A stretch of DNA of 36,059 bases from Parendozoicomonas sp. Alg238-R29 (GTDB taxonomy: Bacteria > Pseudomonadota > Gammaproteobacteria > Pseudomonadales > Endozoicomonadaceae), in assembly GCF_947331445.1 (NCBI RefSeq), contig NZ_CAMZOG010000048.1:1-36059 (forward strand), in the 5' to 3' direction. Shown in pieces: positions 17,090-26,740 of the stretch. Numbering within the stretch: the first letter of the stretch is position 1; each line of letters starts with the position of its first letter. The translations under genes were made by a program, and so were the position numbers. Under the pieces are notes generated by a model. The model was not told the DNA's origin. It ran no database searches and saw only the letters and a list, made by a program, of their open reading frames with translations.

Positions 17090-17797
17090 TCAGGCAGCTT
17101 TTGCCATTGCTATCAGAAACTGACGAATATCTCCGGCGCTTTCCGCCTTCTGCTCGAAAGGAATACGCACCAGACGTTTTTCAATACGAATCATAAATCC
17201 GTAAGGATCAACCCCAGCCATCTCTGGTGTCGCGCTTTCTGGTAAAGCCACACTAGCCTGATGGCAGTATTTTTGAATAGCATCACTGTGGTCTTCATTC
17301 ATATGAGTGATTACGCCCTCTTCCACATTACCGGCAAAAGGATTGGCTTCTGCAATCAAATCATTTTCCAGCCAGTGAATATCACCAAAACCACCAATAT
17401 AACGATTTCTTACCGGGACGATGCGATAGAAGCTGAAATCGTGTGTTTTGTGATAACCGCGGGATTCAGGGAAAAAGCTGTAATAACGGTTAATTGAGGC
17501 CTCATTAGTTATCTGCTCAGCGTCGCCTACCCAAGTCAGGCGGGCACCGGTTTGCACATCATCCATGCCTGACTGGGCAATTGTCAGAGATACCTTGGTG
17601 TTCCTGGCAATATTGCGGGTATGTTGCGCCAGTGTACTGATCAGGATAACGGGGTAACCATCCGCATCCAAACAGTAAGGTACAACAGAACCAAAAGGGT
17701 AGCCTTCAAGCACACGAGACTGGGTAGATAGAACACCACTGTATTCTGTTCTTAAAAACTCTCGTGCGTGCTGGGCTGAAATTTTTTTATCACTCAT
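17090..17797 (-). CDS. HugZ-type haem utilisation protein (PNPOx-like with DUF2470 domain)
   Basis: Soluble split-barrel protein of the pyridoxamine 5'-phosphate oxidase superfamily, of the kind that binds or degrades haem for iron supply. From ATG at 17797 it has 235 residues. The N-terminal barrel begins AREFLRTEYSGVLSTQS and includes YPFGSVVPYCLD and LISTLAQHTRN. The C-terminal domain has VITHMNEDHSDAIQKYC and GVDPYGFMIR, typical of the DUF2470/HugZ tail. The frame extends 13 residues upstream to 17836, but homology starts at the inner ATG. A Fur-box-like site at 17858-17876 lies just upstream, which supports iron control. FMN- or haem-dependent activity is an inference. Confidence 0.85.
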   Translation of the reverse strand: MSDKKISAQHAREFLRTEYSGVLSTQSRVLEGYPFGSVVPYCLDADGYPVILISTLAQHTRNIARNTKVSLTIAQSGMDDVQTGARLTWVGDAEQITNEASINRYYSFFPESRGYHKTHDFSFYRIVPVRNRYIGGFGDIHWLENDLIAEANPFAGNVEEGVITHMNEDHSDAIQKYCHQASVALPESATPEMAGVDPYGFMIRIEKRLVRIPFEQKAESAGDIRQFLIAMAKAA

Positions 17798-17857
17798 AGG
17801 TCTTGTCTTATAAATTTTGCTGAATAGTAATGCCATTTTTAGCAGGCTTTATTTTCC

Positions 17858-17876
17858 GCAAATGATAATAATTCTC
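17858..17876. promoter_or_regulatory. Fur box upstream of the HugZ-type gene
   Basis: This 19-bp stretch (GCAAATGATAATAATTCTC) matches the Fur consensus GATAATGATAATCATTATC at 15 of 19 positions. It lies 60-80 bp upstream of the HugZ-type start and overlaps the end of the preceding ORF. Position and function of the gene both fit iron-dependent repression. Confidence 0.65.
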
Positions 17877-18162
17877 AACCATGCGTCCATTGCTTCTGCT
17901 CTTCACTTAATCGGGCGTCGTATAAATACATGTACATCCCAGCGACTCCTATAACTAAAGCAATAATGGCAAACCCCTGCTCGATAATCTTATAACTGGC
18001 CAACACACCAATCAGTACATAACTCACAGTACATAACTCAGACTCTGGGAAATACTGGAAAACAACTTTAAACCACCCTCTACCTGACCACGCCCACTGT
18101 GTCAGGATAGTTGTAGATAAAGTTGATCTGAAAGCTACGTTTGCAGTTTCTACTAGTAGCAC
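17875..18162 (-). CDS. Small membrane ORF of unknown function
   Basis: A 95-residue frame from GTG at 18162, 21 bp after the pilC stop. The first 35 residues are polar and unremarkable. The second part has two hydrophobic helices (SYVLIGVLASYKII and FAIIALVIGVAGMYMYLYD) and a charged tail (ARLSEEQKQWTHG), consistent with a small inner-membrane protein. No family is recognised. The GTG has no clear ribosome site. It may be translated as part of a pilC transcript. The ORF could also be a degraded remnant. Confidence 0.4.
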   Translation of the reverse strand: MLLVETANVAFRSTLSTTILTQWAWSGRGWFKVVFQYFPESELCTVSYVLIGVLASYKIIEQGFAIIALVIGVAGMYMYLYDARLSEEQKQWTHG

Positions 18163-18183
18163 GGGGCTTTTACATTTCTTGAC

Positions 18184-19401
18184 TTATACAACAGAGCCCA
18201 ACTGGAAGATTGGCAGGTACATGGCAATAATCAAACCACCAACCAATGTGCCCAAGACTACCATGATAATCGGTTCCATCAGACTGGTTAATCCGTCTAC
18301 CATGTTGTCAACTTCATCTTCGTAATAACCGGCTACTTTATCTAGCATTTCATCAAGAGCACCGGATTCTTCACCAATCCCTACCATCTGCACAGCAAGG
18401 GCTGGGAATACATTGGTATTACGCATTGAGAACTGGAGTTGCTGGCCGGTTGATATATCTTCCTTAATGCGCACCGTAGCTTCACGGTAAAGTACATTGC
18501 CGGCAGCACCGGCTACAGAATCTAGAGCTTCTACAAGGGGGACACCGGCTGCAAAAGTTGTTGAGAGTGTACGTGCAAAACGTGCGATAGATGATTTATC
18601 AACAATTGGTCCGATAACCGGGAGCTTGAGAATAAATAAGTCCATTTTGTTACGAGCAGACTCTGAGCTGGCCAGTACTTTCTTCATTGCAAAGATAAAA
18701 GCAACAAGCGCCAGGATCACTATATACCACCATTCCTGCATAACTTCTGAGATATTAATAACCATCTGGGTAAACGCAGGGAGTTCAGCGCCAAACCCGG
18801 CAAACACTTCCTCAAACTGGGGGACAACTTTAACAAGAAGAATACCTGTTACGATGAAAGCGACTGCAACAACGGCAATAGGGTAATTCATCGCTTTTTT
18901 GATTTTCGACTTCAGGGCTTCAGTTTTTTCTTTATATGTTGCAATTCTGTCAAGCAGGGATTCCAAGGCTCCGGACTGTTCACCAGCATTAACAAGGTTG
19001 CAATAAAGGTCATCGAAATATACAGGGTGTTTTCTCAACGAGTCTGCCAGGTTCGTTCCCCCTGCAACATCGTTTTTAATTTGATTAACGAGGTCTTTCA
19101 TTGCAGGCTTTTCGCTACCTTCGGCGGTAATCTCAAATGCCTGAAGCATGGGAACACCGGCTTTAGTCATAGTAGCCAATTGGCGTGTGAACAGGGCAAT
19201 ATCGAGGGGCTTGATCTTTTTGCCCTTGCCACCGATGGATACGCTTTTCTTGCGGACTTTAGTGGGGTTGACACCCTGCTTCCGCAATTCTGCTTTTGCC
19301 AGAGCCAGGGTCTTGCTGGATATTTCTCCTTTGGTGGGGCGGCCGTTTTTATCTTTGCCTTCCCAAGCAAAAACTGAAGATTTATTGTTCTTATCTGCCA
19401 T
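18184..19401 (-). CDS. pilC: Type IV pilus inner-membrane platform protein PilC
   Basis: Polytopic platform protein that couples the PilB/PilT motor ATPases to pilin polymerisation. The 405 residues are the usual length. Seen: a cytoplasmic N-terminus (FAWEGKDKNGRPTKGEI), a first GspF domain with FTRQLATMTKAGVPMLQAFE, a membrane hairpin, a second GspF domain with FARTLSTTFAAGVPLVEALD and IGEESGALDEMLDKVA, and the C-terminal helix IIMVVLGTLVGGLIIAMYLP. I chose ATG at 19401, with AAGGA upstream; the open frame to 19443 adds unrelated residues. It is separate from pilB and pilD, which normally flank it. Here it stands downstream of apaH. Confidence 0.95.
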   Translation of the reverse strand: MADKNNKSSVFAWEGKDKNGRPTKGEISSKTLALAKAELRKQGVNPTKVRKKSVSIGGKGKKIKPLDIALFTRQLATMTKAGVPMLQAFEITAEGSEKPAMKDLVNQIKNDVAGGTNLADSLRKHPVYFDDLYCNLVNAGEQSGALESLLDRIATYKEKTEALKSKIKKAMNYPIAVVAVAFIVTGILLVKVVPQFEEVFAGFGAELPAFTQMVINISEVMQEWWYIVILALVAFIFAMKKVLASSESARNKMDLFILKLPVIGPIVDKSSIARFARTLSTTFAAGVPLVEALDSVAGAAGNVLYREATVRIKEDISTGQQLQFSMRNTNVFPALAVQMVGIGEESGALDEMLDKVAGYYEDEVDNMVDGLTSLMEPIIMVVLGTLVGGLIIAMYLPIFQLGSVV

Positions 19402-19508
19402 CTGAAAAACGGTCCTTAAATTTTCCGACCCGGGCCTGACCATAACTAGTCTTATGGCTCTTTGCCAGTGTTAAACCGGGAGGTATTTTCCTGAAATACT
19501 ACTGGTAA

Positions 19509-20315
19509 TTACCTGTCAGCGTCCACTGAAAACCTGACCCGGTCTTTGATGCGCATCACAGTCAGACTGCCTCCCCATACGCAACCGGTATCAAGGGCTT
19601 CATAGCCATCTTCGAAAACACGTCCTTCCAGTGCGGCCCAGTGTCCAAATATTACTGTAGTCTTTTTTGAGTGCTTGTGATCATGAAGAAACCATGGAGC
19701 AAATCCTGGCGGTGGAAGATCTCCCTTCTGGATGAGTTCCAACTCGGCTCTTGCATTGCAAAAACGCATACGGGTGAAGTAATTAGCGATTACACGCAGG
19801 CGATCTGTCCCTTCAAGGCCTTTTGACCAGATGTTAGGTTCATTGCCATACATATGATGGAAGAACTCATCACTGTTCGAGCCCCGGATAGCCTCTTCGA
19901 GCTCGGCCGCTCTTTTTAATGCTTTTTTCTCACTCCAGATTGGAGGAATGCCAGCATGCACCATCAGGCAGGATTTTTTCTCGCTGTAATGCACTACGGG
20001 GCGGTGTTTCACCCAATGAATTAGTTCGTCTCTATCTGGTGCGTCAAGAACGTCCTGAATGGTATCGCTGCGTTTGGGCGTGCGGGCACCGGCAGCAATG
20101 GCCAGTAGATGCAGGTCATGGTTTCCCAGAACGGCTATGCACTGTTTGCCCAGACTTTTCAGGTAGCGGAGAGTGGCAAGATTTTCTGGGCCTCTGTTCA
20201 CCATGTCACCGGCAACCCAGAGTTTGTCTTTGCTCTCATCAAAATCAACAGTGTCGAGAGCTCTGCGCAGAACGCTATAGCACCCCTGTATATCGCCAAC
20301 GGCGTATGTAGTCAT
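19509..20315 (-). CDS. apaH: Bis(5'-nucleosyl)-tetraphosphatase, symmetrical (ApaH)
   Basis: Cytoplasmic metallophosphatase that splits Ap4A into two ADP and also removes nucleoside-tetraphosphate caps from RNA. The 268 residues carry all metallophosphoesterase motifs: GDIQG (8-12), GDMVNRGPE, GNHD with the metal-binding Asn-His-Asp, MVHAGIPP and the C-terminal FGHWAALEG. It lies 17 bp after apaG and is the last gene of lptD-surA-pdxA-rsmA-apaG-apaH. Assignment is firm. Confidence 0.97.
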   Translation of the reverse strand: MTTYAVGDIQGCYSVLRRALDTVDFDESKDKLWVAGDMVNRGPENLATLRYLKSLGKQCIAVLGNHDLHLLAIAAGARTPKRSDTIQDVLDAPDRDELIHWVKHRPVVHYSEKKSCLMVHAGIPPIWSEKKALKRAAELEEAIRGSNSDEFFHHMYGNEPNIWSKGLEGTDRLRVIANYFTRMRFCNARAELELIQKGDLPPPGFAPWFLHDHKHSKKTTVIFGHWAALEGRVFEDGYEALDTGCVWGGSLTVMRIKDRVRFSVDADR

Positions 20316-20332
20316 GAAATTATAAATCGAAA

Positions 20333-20710
20333 CTAGTTGACTGAGCCGGGCACCTGTAGACTGAACAGAGGAATTCTTGCGTCAAAGAACTCTCCAGTGT
20401 CGTCCAGCATCTGGTAGGAACCATGCATACAGCCAACGGGTGTAGAAAGAATACAGCCACTGCTGTAAGAGTAGCTGTCACCGGGCAGAATGTGAGGTTG
20501 CTGCCCGATAACGCCATCGCCCTGAACTTCCTGCTGGTGTTTATCACCGTCGATGATAAACCAGTGTCGTGTCAGTAGCTTTGCTCCTTGGTCGCCCTTG
20601 TTGGAAACCGTTATATGGTAGGCAAAGGCATACTGTTTTTTTGCAGGGGAGGAGCGTTCAGGAAGGAACTCTGTTTCGACATGTACGTCGATAAGGCGAT
20701 GGTTTTCCAA
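20333..20710 (-). CDS. apaG: ApaG family protein
   Basis: Small beta-sandwich protein of 125 residues, the family's typical size. Characteristic segments are the N-terminal VHVETEFLPERSSP, FAYHITVSNKG, LLTRHWFIIDG, QGDGVIGQQPHILPGDSYSY, and STPVGCMHGSYQM. The exact function is unsettled; E. coli and Salmonella ApaG have been linked to Co2+/Mg2+ efflux phenotypes. Its place between rsmA and apaH is conserved in Gammaproteobacteria. Confidence 0.96.
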   Translation of the reverse strand: MENHRLIDVHVETEFLPERSSPAKKQYAFAYHITVSNKGDQGAKLLTRHWFIIDGDKHQQEVQGDGVIGQQPHILPGDSYSYSSGCILSTPVGCMHGSYQMLDDTGEFFDARIPLFSLQVPGSVN

Positions 20711-20730
20711 TATTTGTCCCTGAAAATCTG

Positions 20731-21549
20731 TTATAGCTGTTTATCTGCCAAATAATCCGCAATTTTTACAAAGGACTCAAGCGCTATTCGTTCTGGACGC
20801 AGGCCGGGGTCAATACCCAGTTCACTCAGCTCATCACCGGTGATCAAGCCTTTCAGACCATTGCGGACTGTTTTTCTACGCATGGCAAAAGCTGATTTCA
20901 CCACCCTGTCGAGCAGGCGAATGTCTTTGCAGGGGTGTGGCAACTCTTTGTAAGGAGTCAAGCGCACAATAGCGGAGTCGACCTTCGGCGGAGGGTTGAA
21001 AGCACCGGGGCCAACATGGAAAACATAATCCACCTTGCAGTGGTACTGAACCATGACACTGAGACGGCCATAGTTGTTTTCGCCTGCGCCTGCAGCCATG
21101 CGATCTACTACTTCTTTCTGCAGCATAAAGTGCATGTCCTGCACGATATTGGCAAAAGAAACCAGGTGGAAAATAAGCGGGGTAGAGATGTTGTAAGGCA
21201 GGTTGCCAACAATACGCAATTGTTCATCACTTTGCTGCAGGCTGGCAAAGTCGAAATTCAGGGCATCGGCTTCGTGGATAGTGAAGTTATCATTCAGCCC
21301 GAACTGGAGTTTCAGGAAGGGAATCAGATCCCGATCCAGTTCCACAACATCCATTTTTTTTGCTGTGGCCTGAAGTTGGTTTGTCAGTGCTCCCTGACCC
21401 GGACCAATTTCAATCATATGGTCGTCAGCTCTTGGGCCGATAGCGCGAATGATGCGATTAATCACACCCGGATCATGGAGAAAGTTTTGACCAAAGCGCT
21501 TGCGGGCTTTGTGGGGAATAGCCTGGGTGTTGATAGTCGTTGTACTCAT
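20731..21549 (-). CDS. rsmA: 16S rRNA (adenine-N6,N6) dimethyltransferase RsmA (KsgA)
   Basis: SAM-dependent enzyme that dimethylates two adjacent adenines in the 3'-terminal hairpin of 16S rRNA, a late step and checkpoint of 30S assembly. The 272 residues contain KRFGQNFLHD at the N-terminus, the SAM-binding IEIGPGQGALT (motif I), VELDRDLIP, and the catalytic motif IV NLPYNIST. The C-terminal part has NPPPKVDSA and AFAMRRKTVRNGL. It follows pdxA by 29 bp and precedes apaG by 20 bp in the conserved operon. Confidence 0.98.
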   Translation of the reverse strand: MSTTTINTQAIPHKARKRFGQNFLHDPGVINRIIRAIGPRADDHMIEIGPGQGALTNQLQATAKKMDVVELDRDLIPFLKLQFGLNDNFTIHEADALNFDFASLQQSDEQLRIVGNLPYNISTPLIFHLVSFANIVQDMHFMLQKEVVDRMAAGAGENNYGRLSVMVQYHCKVDYVFHVGPGAFNPPPKVDSAIVRLTPYKELPHPCKDIRLLDRVVKSAFAMRRKTVRNGLKGLITGDELSELGIDPGLRPERIALESFVKIADYLADKQL

Positions 21550-21578
21550 GAAATAGCGGTTTTTGATAATGATCCGTG

Positions 21579-22571
21579 CTACTGAGCGCGGATCATATCA
21601 AGGGCATAGACAATGGCAGTGTTCAGGCTGCCAGCATGGGCAAGGCCTGTACCAGCAAGATCGAGGGCTGTGCCATGGTCCACTGATGTGCGGATTATAG
21701 GCAAACCGAGCGTGATATTCACGGCTTCGCCAAAACCTTTGAATTTCAGCACCGGTAATCCCTGGTCGTGGTACATGGCCAGAACCGCATCGGCATTTTC
21801 AAGTTTTCCTGGGTTAAAGATGGTATCTGCCGGGAGGGGGCCAGAGAGATTCATACCTTTGGTGCGCAGGCGATTCAATGCTGGTTCAATAATCTCAATC
21901 TCTTCCCGGCCAAGGTGACCATCTTCTCCTGCGTGAGGGTTCAGGCCGCAGACAAGAATATGAGGGTTATTTATGCCGAATTTGTTTATCAGATCGTTGT
22001 GAAGAATTGTGGTGATCTCTTCCAGCAGTTCAGCAGTAATCGCTTCAGGAATTTTTGCCAGTGGCAGGTGTGTGGTTACTAATGCAACCCGTAAACCCTC
22101 GGTAGCCAGCATCATCACAACTCTTGGGGTTTCCGTTTGCTCAGCCAGCAATTCAGTGTGCCCTGAGAAAGGAATGCCTGATTCGTTAATAATGCCCTTG
22201 TGAACCGGGGCGGTCACCATTGCGTCAAACTGACCATTCTGGCAACCATTAACTGCTATTGTCAGCATATTCAGCACATAGGCTGCATTGCGTGCATCCA
22301 GCTGCCCGGCAACAACTTTTTCCCGAAGAGTACTGGGAAGAACCAGAAGTTCATTGGGACGGCTGGGAGTGGGAGGCTTACCTGGTGAAAACTGTTTGAT
22401 GGTGACATCAAGGTTAAGCTGGTTAGCCCGGTCTTGCAGAAGATCTGGATCGGCTATCACCACAATCTCTGCCTCATGGCTGTGAACAGCCTGCATCAGG
22501 CAGAGGTCGGGGCCGATACCGGCTGGCTCGCCAGAGGTGATGGCGAGCCGGGGAATCCGGTTTGATTGCAT
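21579..22571 (-). CDS. pdxA: 4-hydroxythreonine-4-phosphate dehydrogenase PdxA
   Basis: NAD-dependent, divalent-metal enzyme of the DXP-dependent pyridoxal phosphate pathway; it oxidises and decarboxylates 4-phosphohydroxy-L-threonine. The 330 residues show the N-terminal [25 protein letters not shown] with the first metal-binding His, [27 protein letters not shown] with the second His-Asp, and [17 protein letters not shown] with the third His. All ligands are present. The gene begins 13 bp after surA, in the conserved order surA-pdxA-rsmA. Confidence 0.98.
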   Translation of the reverse strand: MQSNRIPRLAITSGEPAGIGPDLCLMQAVHSHEAEIVVIADPDLLQDRANQLNLDVTIKQFSPGKPPTPSRPNELLVLPSTLREKVVAGQLDARNAAYVLNMLTIAVNGCQNGQFDAMVTAPVHKGIINESGIPFSGHTELLAEQTETPRVVMMLATEGLRVALVTTHLPLAKIPEAITAELLEEITTILHNDLINKFGINNPHILVCGLNPHAGEDGHLGREEIEIIEPALNRLRTKGMNLSGPLPADTIFNPGKLENADAVLAMYHDQGLPVLKFKGFGEAVNITLGLPIIRTSVDHGTALDLAGTGLAHAGSLNTAIVYALDMIRAQ

Positions 22572-22584
22572 GGAGAGTAAAAAC

Positions 22585-23889
22585 CTAGAGTTTAATTTCT
22601 ACGTAAGCCTGATCCCGCAGTTCGCGCAGCCATACCTGCAGTTCCTCCTGGAACTTGCGCTGGCCAAGAACTTCACGAATCTGGGCCGTGCGCACCTGGT
22701 CGCTGATATCTTCGTTACGCTTGTCCTGAACTTCCAGAATGTGCCAGCCGAACCGGCTCTTGAATGGAGTGGTGGCAACATTGGCAGGCGCAGTACGCAT
22801 CTGTTCCCGGAAGGCTGGTACCATATCATCAGGATTTGCCCACCCTAAGTCACCACCATTCAGAGCAGAACCTGTGTCATCTGAATAGGCTTTGGCCAGC
22901 TCGGAAAAGTCGGCACCGCTTTCAATACGGCTGTACAGGTTGCGAGCCAGTTCCTGGGCTTCCAGATCACTGCGAACTTCGTTGGGCTTGATCAGAATAT
23001 GGCGAGCTTTCACTTGCTCTTGCAGCATCTGCTCGTTACCACGACTGTCGCTCAGTTTGATAATGTGGAAACCACTAGGGCTGCGAATAGGGCGAGATAC
23101 TTGGCCTTTCTTCAGGCCAACAGCGACTTCGGCAAACAGGGTTGGGAGTTGATCTGCTTTTCTCCAGCCGATATCGCCACCCTCCAGTGCGTTCTGGCCC
23201 TGGGATTGGGATACTGCTGTTTGAGCGAAGTCTGCCCCTTTGTTCAGTTGTTCGTAGATTCCCTCAGCTTTTTTGCTGGCGGCGGCAATCTGGTTAGGGG
23301 TTGCCCCCTCAGGAAGGGATACAAGGATGTGGCCTAGACGATACTCAATAGCCAGTTGTTGGCGGCCTTCCTCAGACTTGCGGAAGTTTTCCACCTCCCG
23401 GTCAGTCACCTGAACCCGTTCCATAACCCGGCGCTGACGAACACGGTTAATCAGCATTTCCCGGCGAATCTGCTCACGAGCTTCGGTATAAGACAAACCA
23501 TCCTGTGCCAGAGCGTCCCGGAACTGCTCCAAGGTCATGCCATTACGGCCAGCAATATTGCGAATGGCATCGTTCAGAGAGTTATCATCAATGCGGGCGC
23601 CGGCACGATCGGCAATTTGCAGTTGCAGATTTTCAATGATCAGGCGTTCCAGAACCTGCTGTTTTAGCACATGTTCGGGAGGCAGAGCCGTGCTGCGATC
23701 CTGAATCTGCCTGCGAACTGTCTTCAGTCGGCTGTCCAGCTCACTTTCCATAATGACATCGTTATCGACAATCGCGACAACCCTGTCCAGAGGAACAACC
23801 TTAGCCACTGCTACGGGAGCAACAGCGGACACTCCTGCGACTGCCAGAGTGGCAGTCAGCAGGACATTTCGAATGCTTTTCATTGTCAT
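22585..23889 (-). CDS. surA: Periplasmic chaperone/peptidyl-prolyl isomerase SurA
   Basis: Periplasmic chaperone that escorts outer-membrane beta-barrel proteins, including LptD, to the BAM complex. The 434 residues contain a signal peptide ending VAPVAVAKV, the helical SurA N-terminal domain, and two parvulin domains (about 178-280, with RLGHILV and GGDIGW, and about 287-390, with ARHILI and GGDLGW). A short C-terminal helix follows. Two nearby ATGs (23889 and 23883) are both possible; the difference is two residues. It sits 13 bp downstream of lptD. Confidence 0.97.
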   Translation of the reverse strand: MTMKSIRNVLLTATLAVAGVSAVAPVAVAKVVPLDRVVAIVDNDVIMESELDSRLKTVRRQIQDRSTALPPEHVLKQQVLERLIIENLQLQIADRAGARIDDNSLNDAIRNIAGRNGMTLEQFRDALAQDGLSYTEAREQIRREMLINRVRQRRVMERVQVTDREVENFRKSEEGRQQLAIEYRLGHILVSLPEGATPNQIAAASKKAEGIYEQLNKGADFAQTAVSQSQGQNALEGGDIGWRKADQLPTLFAEVAVGLKKGQVSRPIRSPSGFHIIKLSDSRGNEQMLQEQVKARHILIKPNEVRSDLEAQELARNLYSRIESGADFSELAKAYSDDTGSALNGGDLGWANPDDMVPAFREQMRTAPANVATTPFKSRFGWHILEVQDKRNEDISDQVRTAQIREVLGQRKFQEELQVWLRELRDQAYVEIKL

Positions 23890-23902
23890 AGCGTAAGCTT
23901 AA

Positions 23903-26740
23903 TCAGTCCTTGCGGCTGCTGTAACCGCTGATTTCGTTCAGGAAGACTCCGACCTTGCTGCTGGTGATATTGCCCAGACCTTTGAGGACAAACTCAAAGA
24001 AAATACCTTTGTCTTCGTCGGCAACATCAATATCGTCGTCCGGATCAATCCAGTTCCGATACATTACCCGCATCATATAACAGCAGGATTCACGTTCAAA
24101 ACCAAACGATTGCTCCATCTTACGACTGTTGGTTATGTCGTAGGTGTAGCGGCCTAAAACACTCCACTGAGGGGACAGCGGCCATACAGCACTGAAATCA
24201 ACTTCTTCCAGATTACCGTTTACATACTTGCCAGTGTTATTGCCCCTGTTGGGGCCGTCACTGTATTTCTCTGCACGGTCGACTTGATCGCGGTAACGAT
24301 AACGGGCGTTAAACACGCTGCCAGCTTTGGGTAGATATTGCATCCCCAGAGCGTATTCTTGGTTATAACCGCCATTGGTGTTGTACATCCAGTCCTGAGT
24401 CAGGCGTAGATCCCGGCGAATATTCCAAACCAGCTGAGTGGCAATCGGCGATGTAGAGGCCTTGTTGGCCTCGAGGATGCGTCGTTTATCTTCGCTCAGG
24501 TTGGTGTCTTCGTTGTCGTCTGGATTCAAAGTTGGATCGATCAGAACTTCACGATCTTTGAAATAGAAAACCTGACCTATGCCAAAGCGAAATCTTTCGT
24601 ATCCATTTTCTTCGAGAAATCTGCTGGTGATTCCTAAAGACAGCTGATTCGTATCTCCAATACGGTCATAACCGGAGAATCGATCATCACGCCATAAACT
24701 GCTGTAGGTGAACGAAGATTCACTGGAATCGAAATCCGGGTTTAACTCTTGGCCACTTTTATAGGGGGTATATATATATTTTGCACGAGGTTCTAGTGTT
24801 TGGGTGAACTTCATGCCTCCCAGTGTCGTTGGGCGATCGAAGAATAAACCACTGTCTAAATAGTATGTTGGCGCGGTGGTGTCGGGTCTGTCCTCACTTA
24901 CTGGGTCGAGTCGATCCAGTCGGTAATTAACAGAGCGGAGCTTCACCCCAGGCTCTACAAATGCATAGCTATTACTGAAACGATATTTGGCGCTAGTTTC
25001 TGCGTACAGTCGCTGCCCTACGGCATTGTTGATGCCAGAGCCTTCACCAAATACACCCTCGTACACATCGTTCTCAGGATCAACAAGAACCTGGCGCTTA
25101 TAATCCCAGTCCTTATCACGCTGGAAGTCAGCATAGTCCAGGACATAACCAACACCAAAACCACTCTGGAGGTTTACGTTGCCAGCTAGATTGAAGTCGA
25201 TATCCTTGTTGTAGGGGTCGTCTTCATCCTGATCCATATTTTCCAGATGCTGGGTGCCGAGAGTCATTGCCCACTGATGGCTGCTTAAACCGCCACCCTG
25301 ATAAGTGGTGTATAGCTCTTTATGCAGTGGGTTCCGGGAATCAATATTCAGATCAGTACCGAAGTCATCAAAATACTCACGGTCACTGGCATCGGTGTAG
25401 TTAGCCCTGTAACTCCAGTTGCTGGTCAGATTCTGTTCGTGCCGCAGGTTTACCATCCAACGGTTTTCGTCGTAGTTCAGATTTTCTTCTTTGACTTTAT
25501 CTGGCGTGCTGTAGGCACCACCCAGCTCACCTTTAGCTGACTTGGTCAGATAACGGAACTCTGATTCGATCAGGGCACCACGGTTGGTCATGATGCGTGG
25601 AGTAAAGGTCGCATCCATATTGGGTGCAATGTTCCAGTAGATAGCTTGGGTATAGTCAAACCCGTTGCCATCTTCTGAGGAATCAAAAGCAATGGTTGGA
25701 TACAGTAGACCGGACTTACGTCGATCATCCAGTGGGAAAGTAATCCATGGGGTATAGAATACTGGAACGTCCCAAAGCTCGACCGTGGCATTGGTGGCCG
25801 TACCAAAACCACTGTTGGGGTTCAGTTCAACTTCGTTACCGTTTAACTGCCAAGTACAGTTGCCGGGTTTACAGGTGGTGTAAGTGGCTTTATCCATATC
25901 AATAATGCCACTTTCCCGGCGAACAATTTTATCCGCTTCACCCCGGCTGCCTTCAGCATGGAACACATACTGGGCATTGGTGATTTCTGCCCGACCGCTA
26001 TCCATATTGACATCGGCACGGTCGCCCAGCATCAGCATGTTTGGTTCACGGATCACCACGTTGCCAATAAAGTCGGCTTCGCTGGTGCTGCGATTCATAT
26101 TGGCTACGTCACTTTCAATCTGGCGATAGCCTTGGCGAACAACAACATTACCGGTCAGCGTACCCTGGCCGGTTTCCAGGTAGGTGGATTCATCCGCTTC
26201 CGCAATAATTGGAGCATCTGAAGGGTCACCAACGTAATCAATACCTGGGCGATAAGGTTCTACATAACCACCTTCACAGACTTTGGCGCTGCGCTGGGAT
26301 TGTCTGAACAGTGGCAGCTGATCCAGTTGGGTCCAATCAAGAGTCCCGTAAGCCTTGAATACAGTTTGGGATTTCTCTTGTCCCGCAGAGGTTGCCGCTA
26401 CAGGAAGAACAGACACAGCCGCACCTTCAGGAGCCGTTTGGGCAGTTACAGCTTTTGCGCTGTTTGCCTGGGTTGTAACCCCCTGAACGACTACGGGAAT
26501 AGCTGGTGCGGTTTTTAGCGCTGGAGCAACTGGTGCCCTTTTCGCGAAAGGTATTGGCCCAGTATCTCTGGGGGCTATGTTACATTGCCAGCCATCTCCT
26601 GTGACATTCTGCTGACATAGCCACTGGGTATCTTCTGTCAGTTCTGCACTGGCAGCTGGAAGTACCGGAATACCGGCAAGCAAACCCGTGGTGACAACCA
26701 GAGGGAGTTTGTTTCTCAAGATGAAGATGTTCTTTGCCAT
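23903..26740 (-). CDS. lptD: LPS-assembly outer-membrane protein LptD
   Basis: Outer-membrane barrel that, with the lipoprotein LptE, inserts lipopolysaccharide into the outer leaflet. From ATG at 26740 it has 945 residues, close to the Pseudomonas protein. It has a signal peptide ending PAASAE, an OstA/LptA-like N-terminal jellyroll (EADESTYLETGQGTLTGNVVV), and a large C-terminal barrel rich in alternating aromatic strands. Cysteines fit the disulfide architecture: several near the N-terminus, CKPGNC in the middle, and a vicinal Cys-Cys pair near the C-terminus (ESCCYMM). The frame is open a further 72 codons upstream, but that part lacks signal-peptide character. It heads the operon and depends on SurA for assembly. 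Confidence 0.97.
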   Translation of the reverse strand: MAKNIFILRNKLPLVVTTGLLAGIPVLPAASAELTEDTQWLCQQNVTGDGWQCNIAPRDTGPIPFAKRAPVAPALKTAPAIPVVVQGVTTQANSAKAVTAQTAPEGAAVSVLPVAATSAGQEKSQTVFKAYGTLDWTQLDQLPLFRQSQRSAKVCEGGYVEPYRPGIDYVGDPSDAPIIAEADESTYLETGQGTLTGNVVVRQGYRQIESDVANMNRSTSEADFIGNVVIREPNMLMLGDRADVNMDSGRAEITNAQYVFHAEGSRGEADKIVRRESGIIDMDKATYTTCKPGNCTWQLNGNEVELNPNSGFGTATNATVELWDVPVFYTPWITFPLDDRRKSGLLYPTIAFDSSEDGNGFDYTQAIYWNIAPNMDATFTPRIMTNRGALIESEFRYLTKSAKGELGGAYSTPDKVKEENLNYDENRWMVNLRHEQNLTSNWSYRANYTDASDREYFDDFGTDLNIDSRNPLHKELYTTYQGGGLSSHQWAMTLGTQHLENMDQDEDDPYNKDIDFNLAGNVNLQSGFGVGYVLDYADFQRDKDWDYKRQVLVDPENDVYEGVFGEGSGINNAVGQRLYAETSAKYRFSNSYAFVEPGVKLRSVNYRLDRLDPVSEDRPDTTAPTYYLDSGLFFDRPTTLGGMKFTQTLEPRAKYIYTPYKSGQELNPDFDSSESSFTYSSLWRDDRFSGYDRIGDTNQLSLGITSRFLEENGYERFRFGIGQVFYFKDREVLIDPTLNPDDNEDTNLSEDKRRILEANKASTSPIATQLVWNIRRDLRLTQDWMYNTNGGYNQEYALGMQYLPKAGSVFNARYRYRDQVDRAEKYSDGPNRGNNTGKYVNGNLEEVDFSAVWPLSPQWSVLGRYTYDITNSRKMEQSFGFERESCCYMMRVMYRNWIDPDDDIDVADEDKGIFFEFVLKGLGNITSSKVGVFLNEISGYSSRKD

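Noticed and set aside
20935-21585. 216-codon plus-strand frame opposite rsmA
   Set aside because: Shadow of rsmA; no motifs, and it runs through conserved methyltransferase coding sequence.
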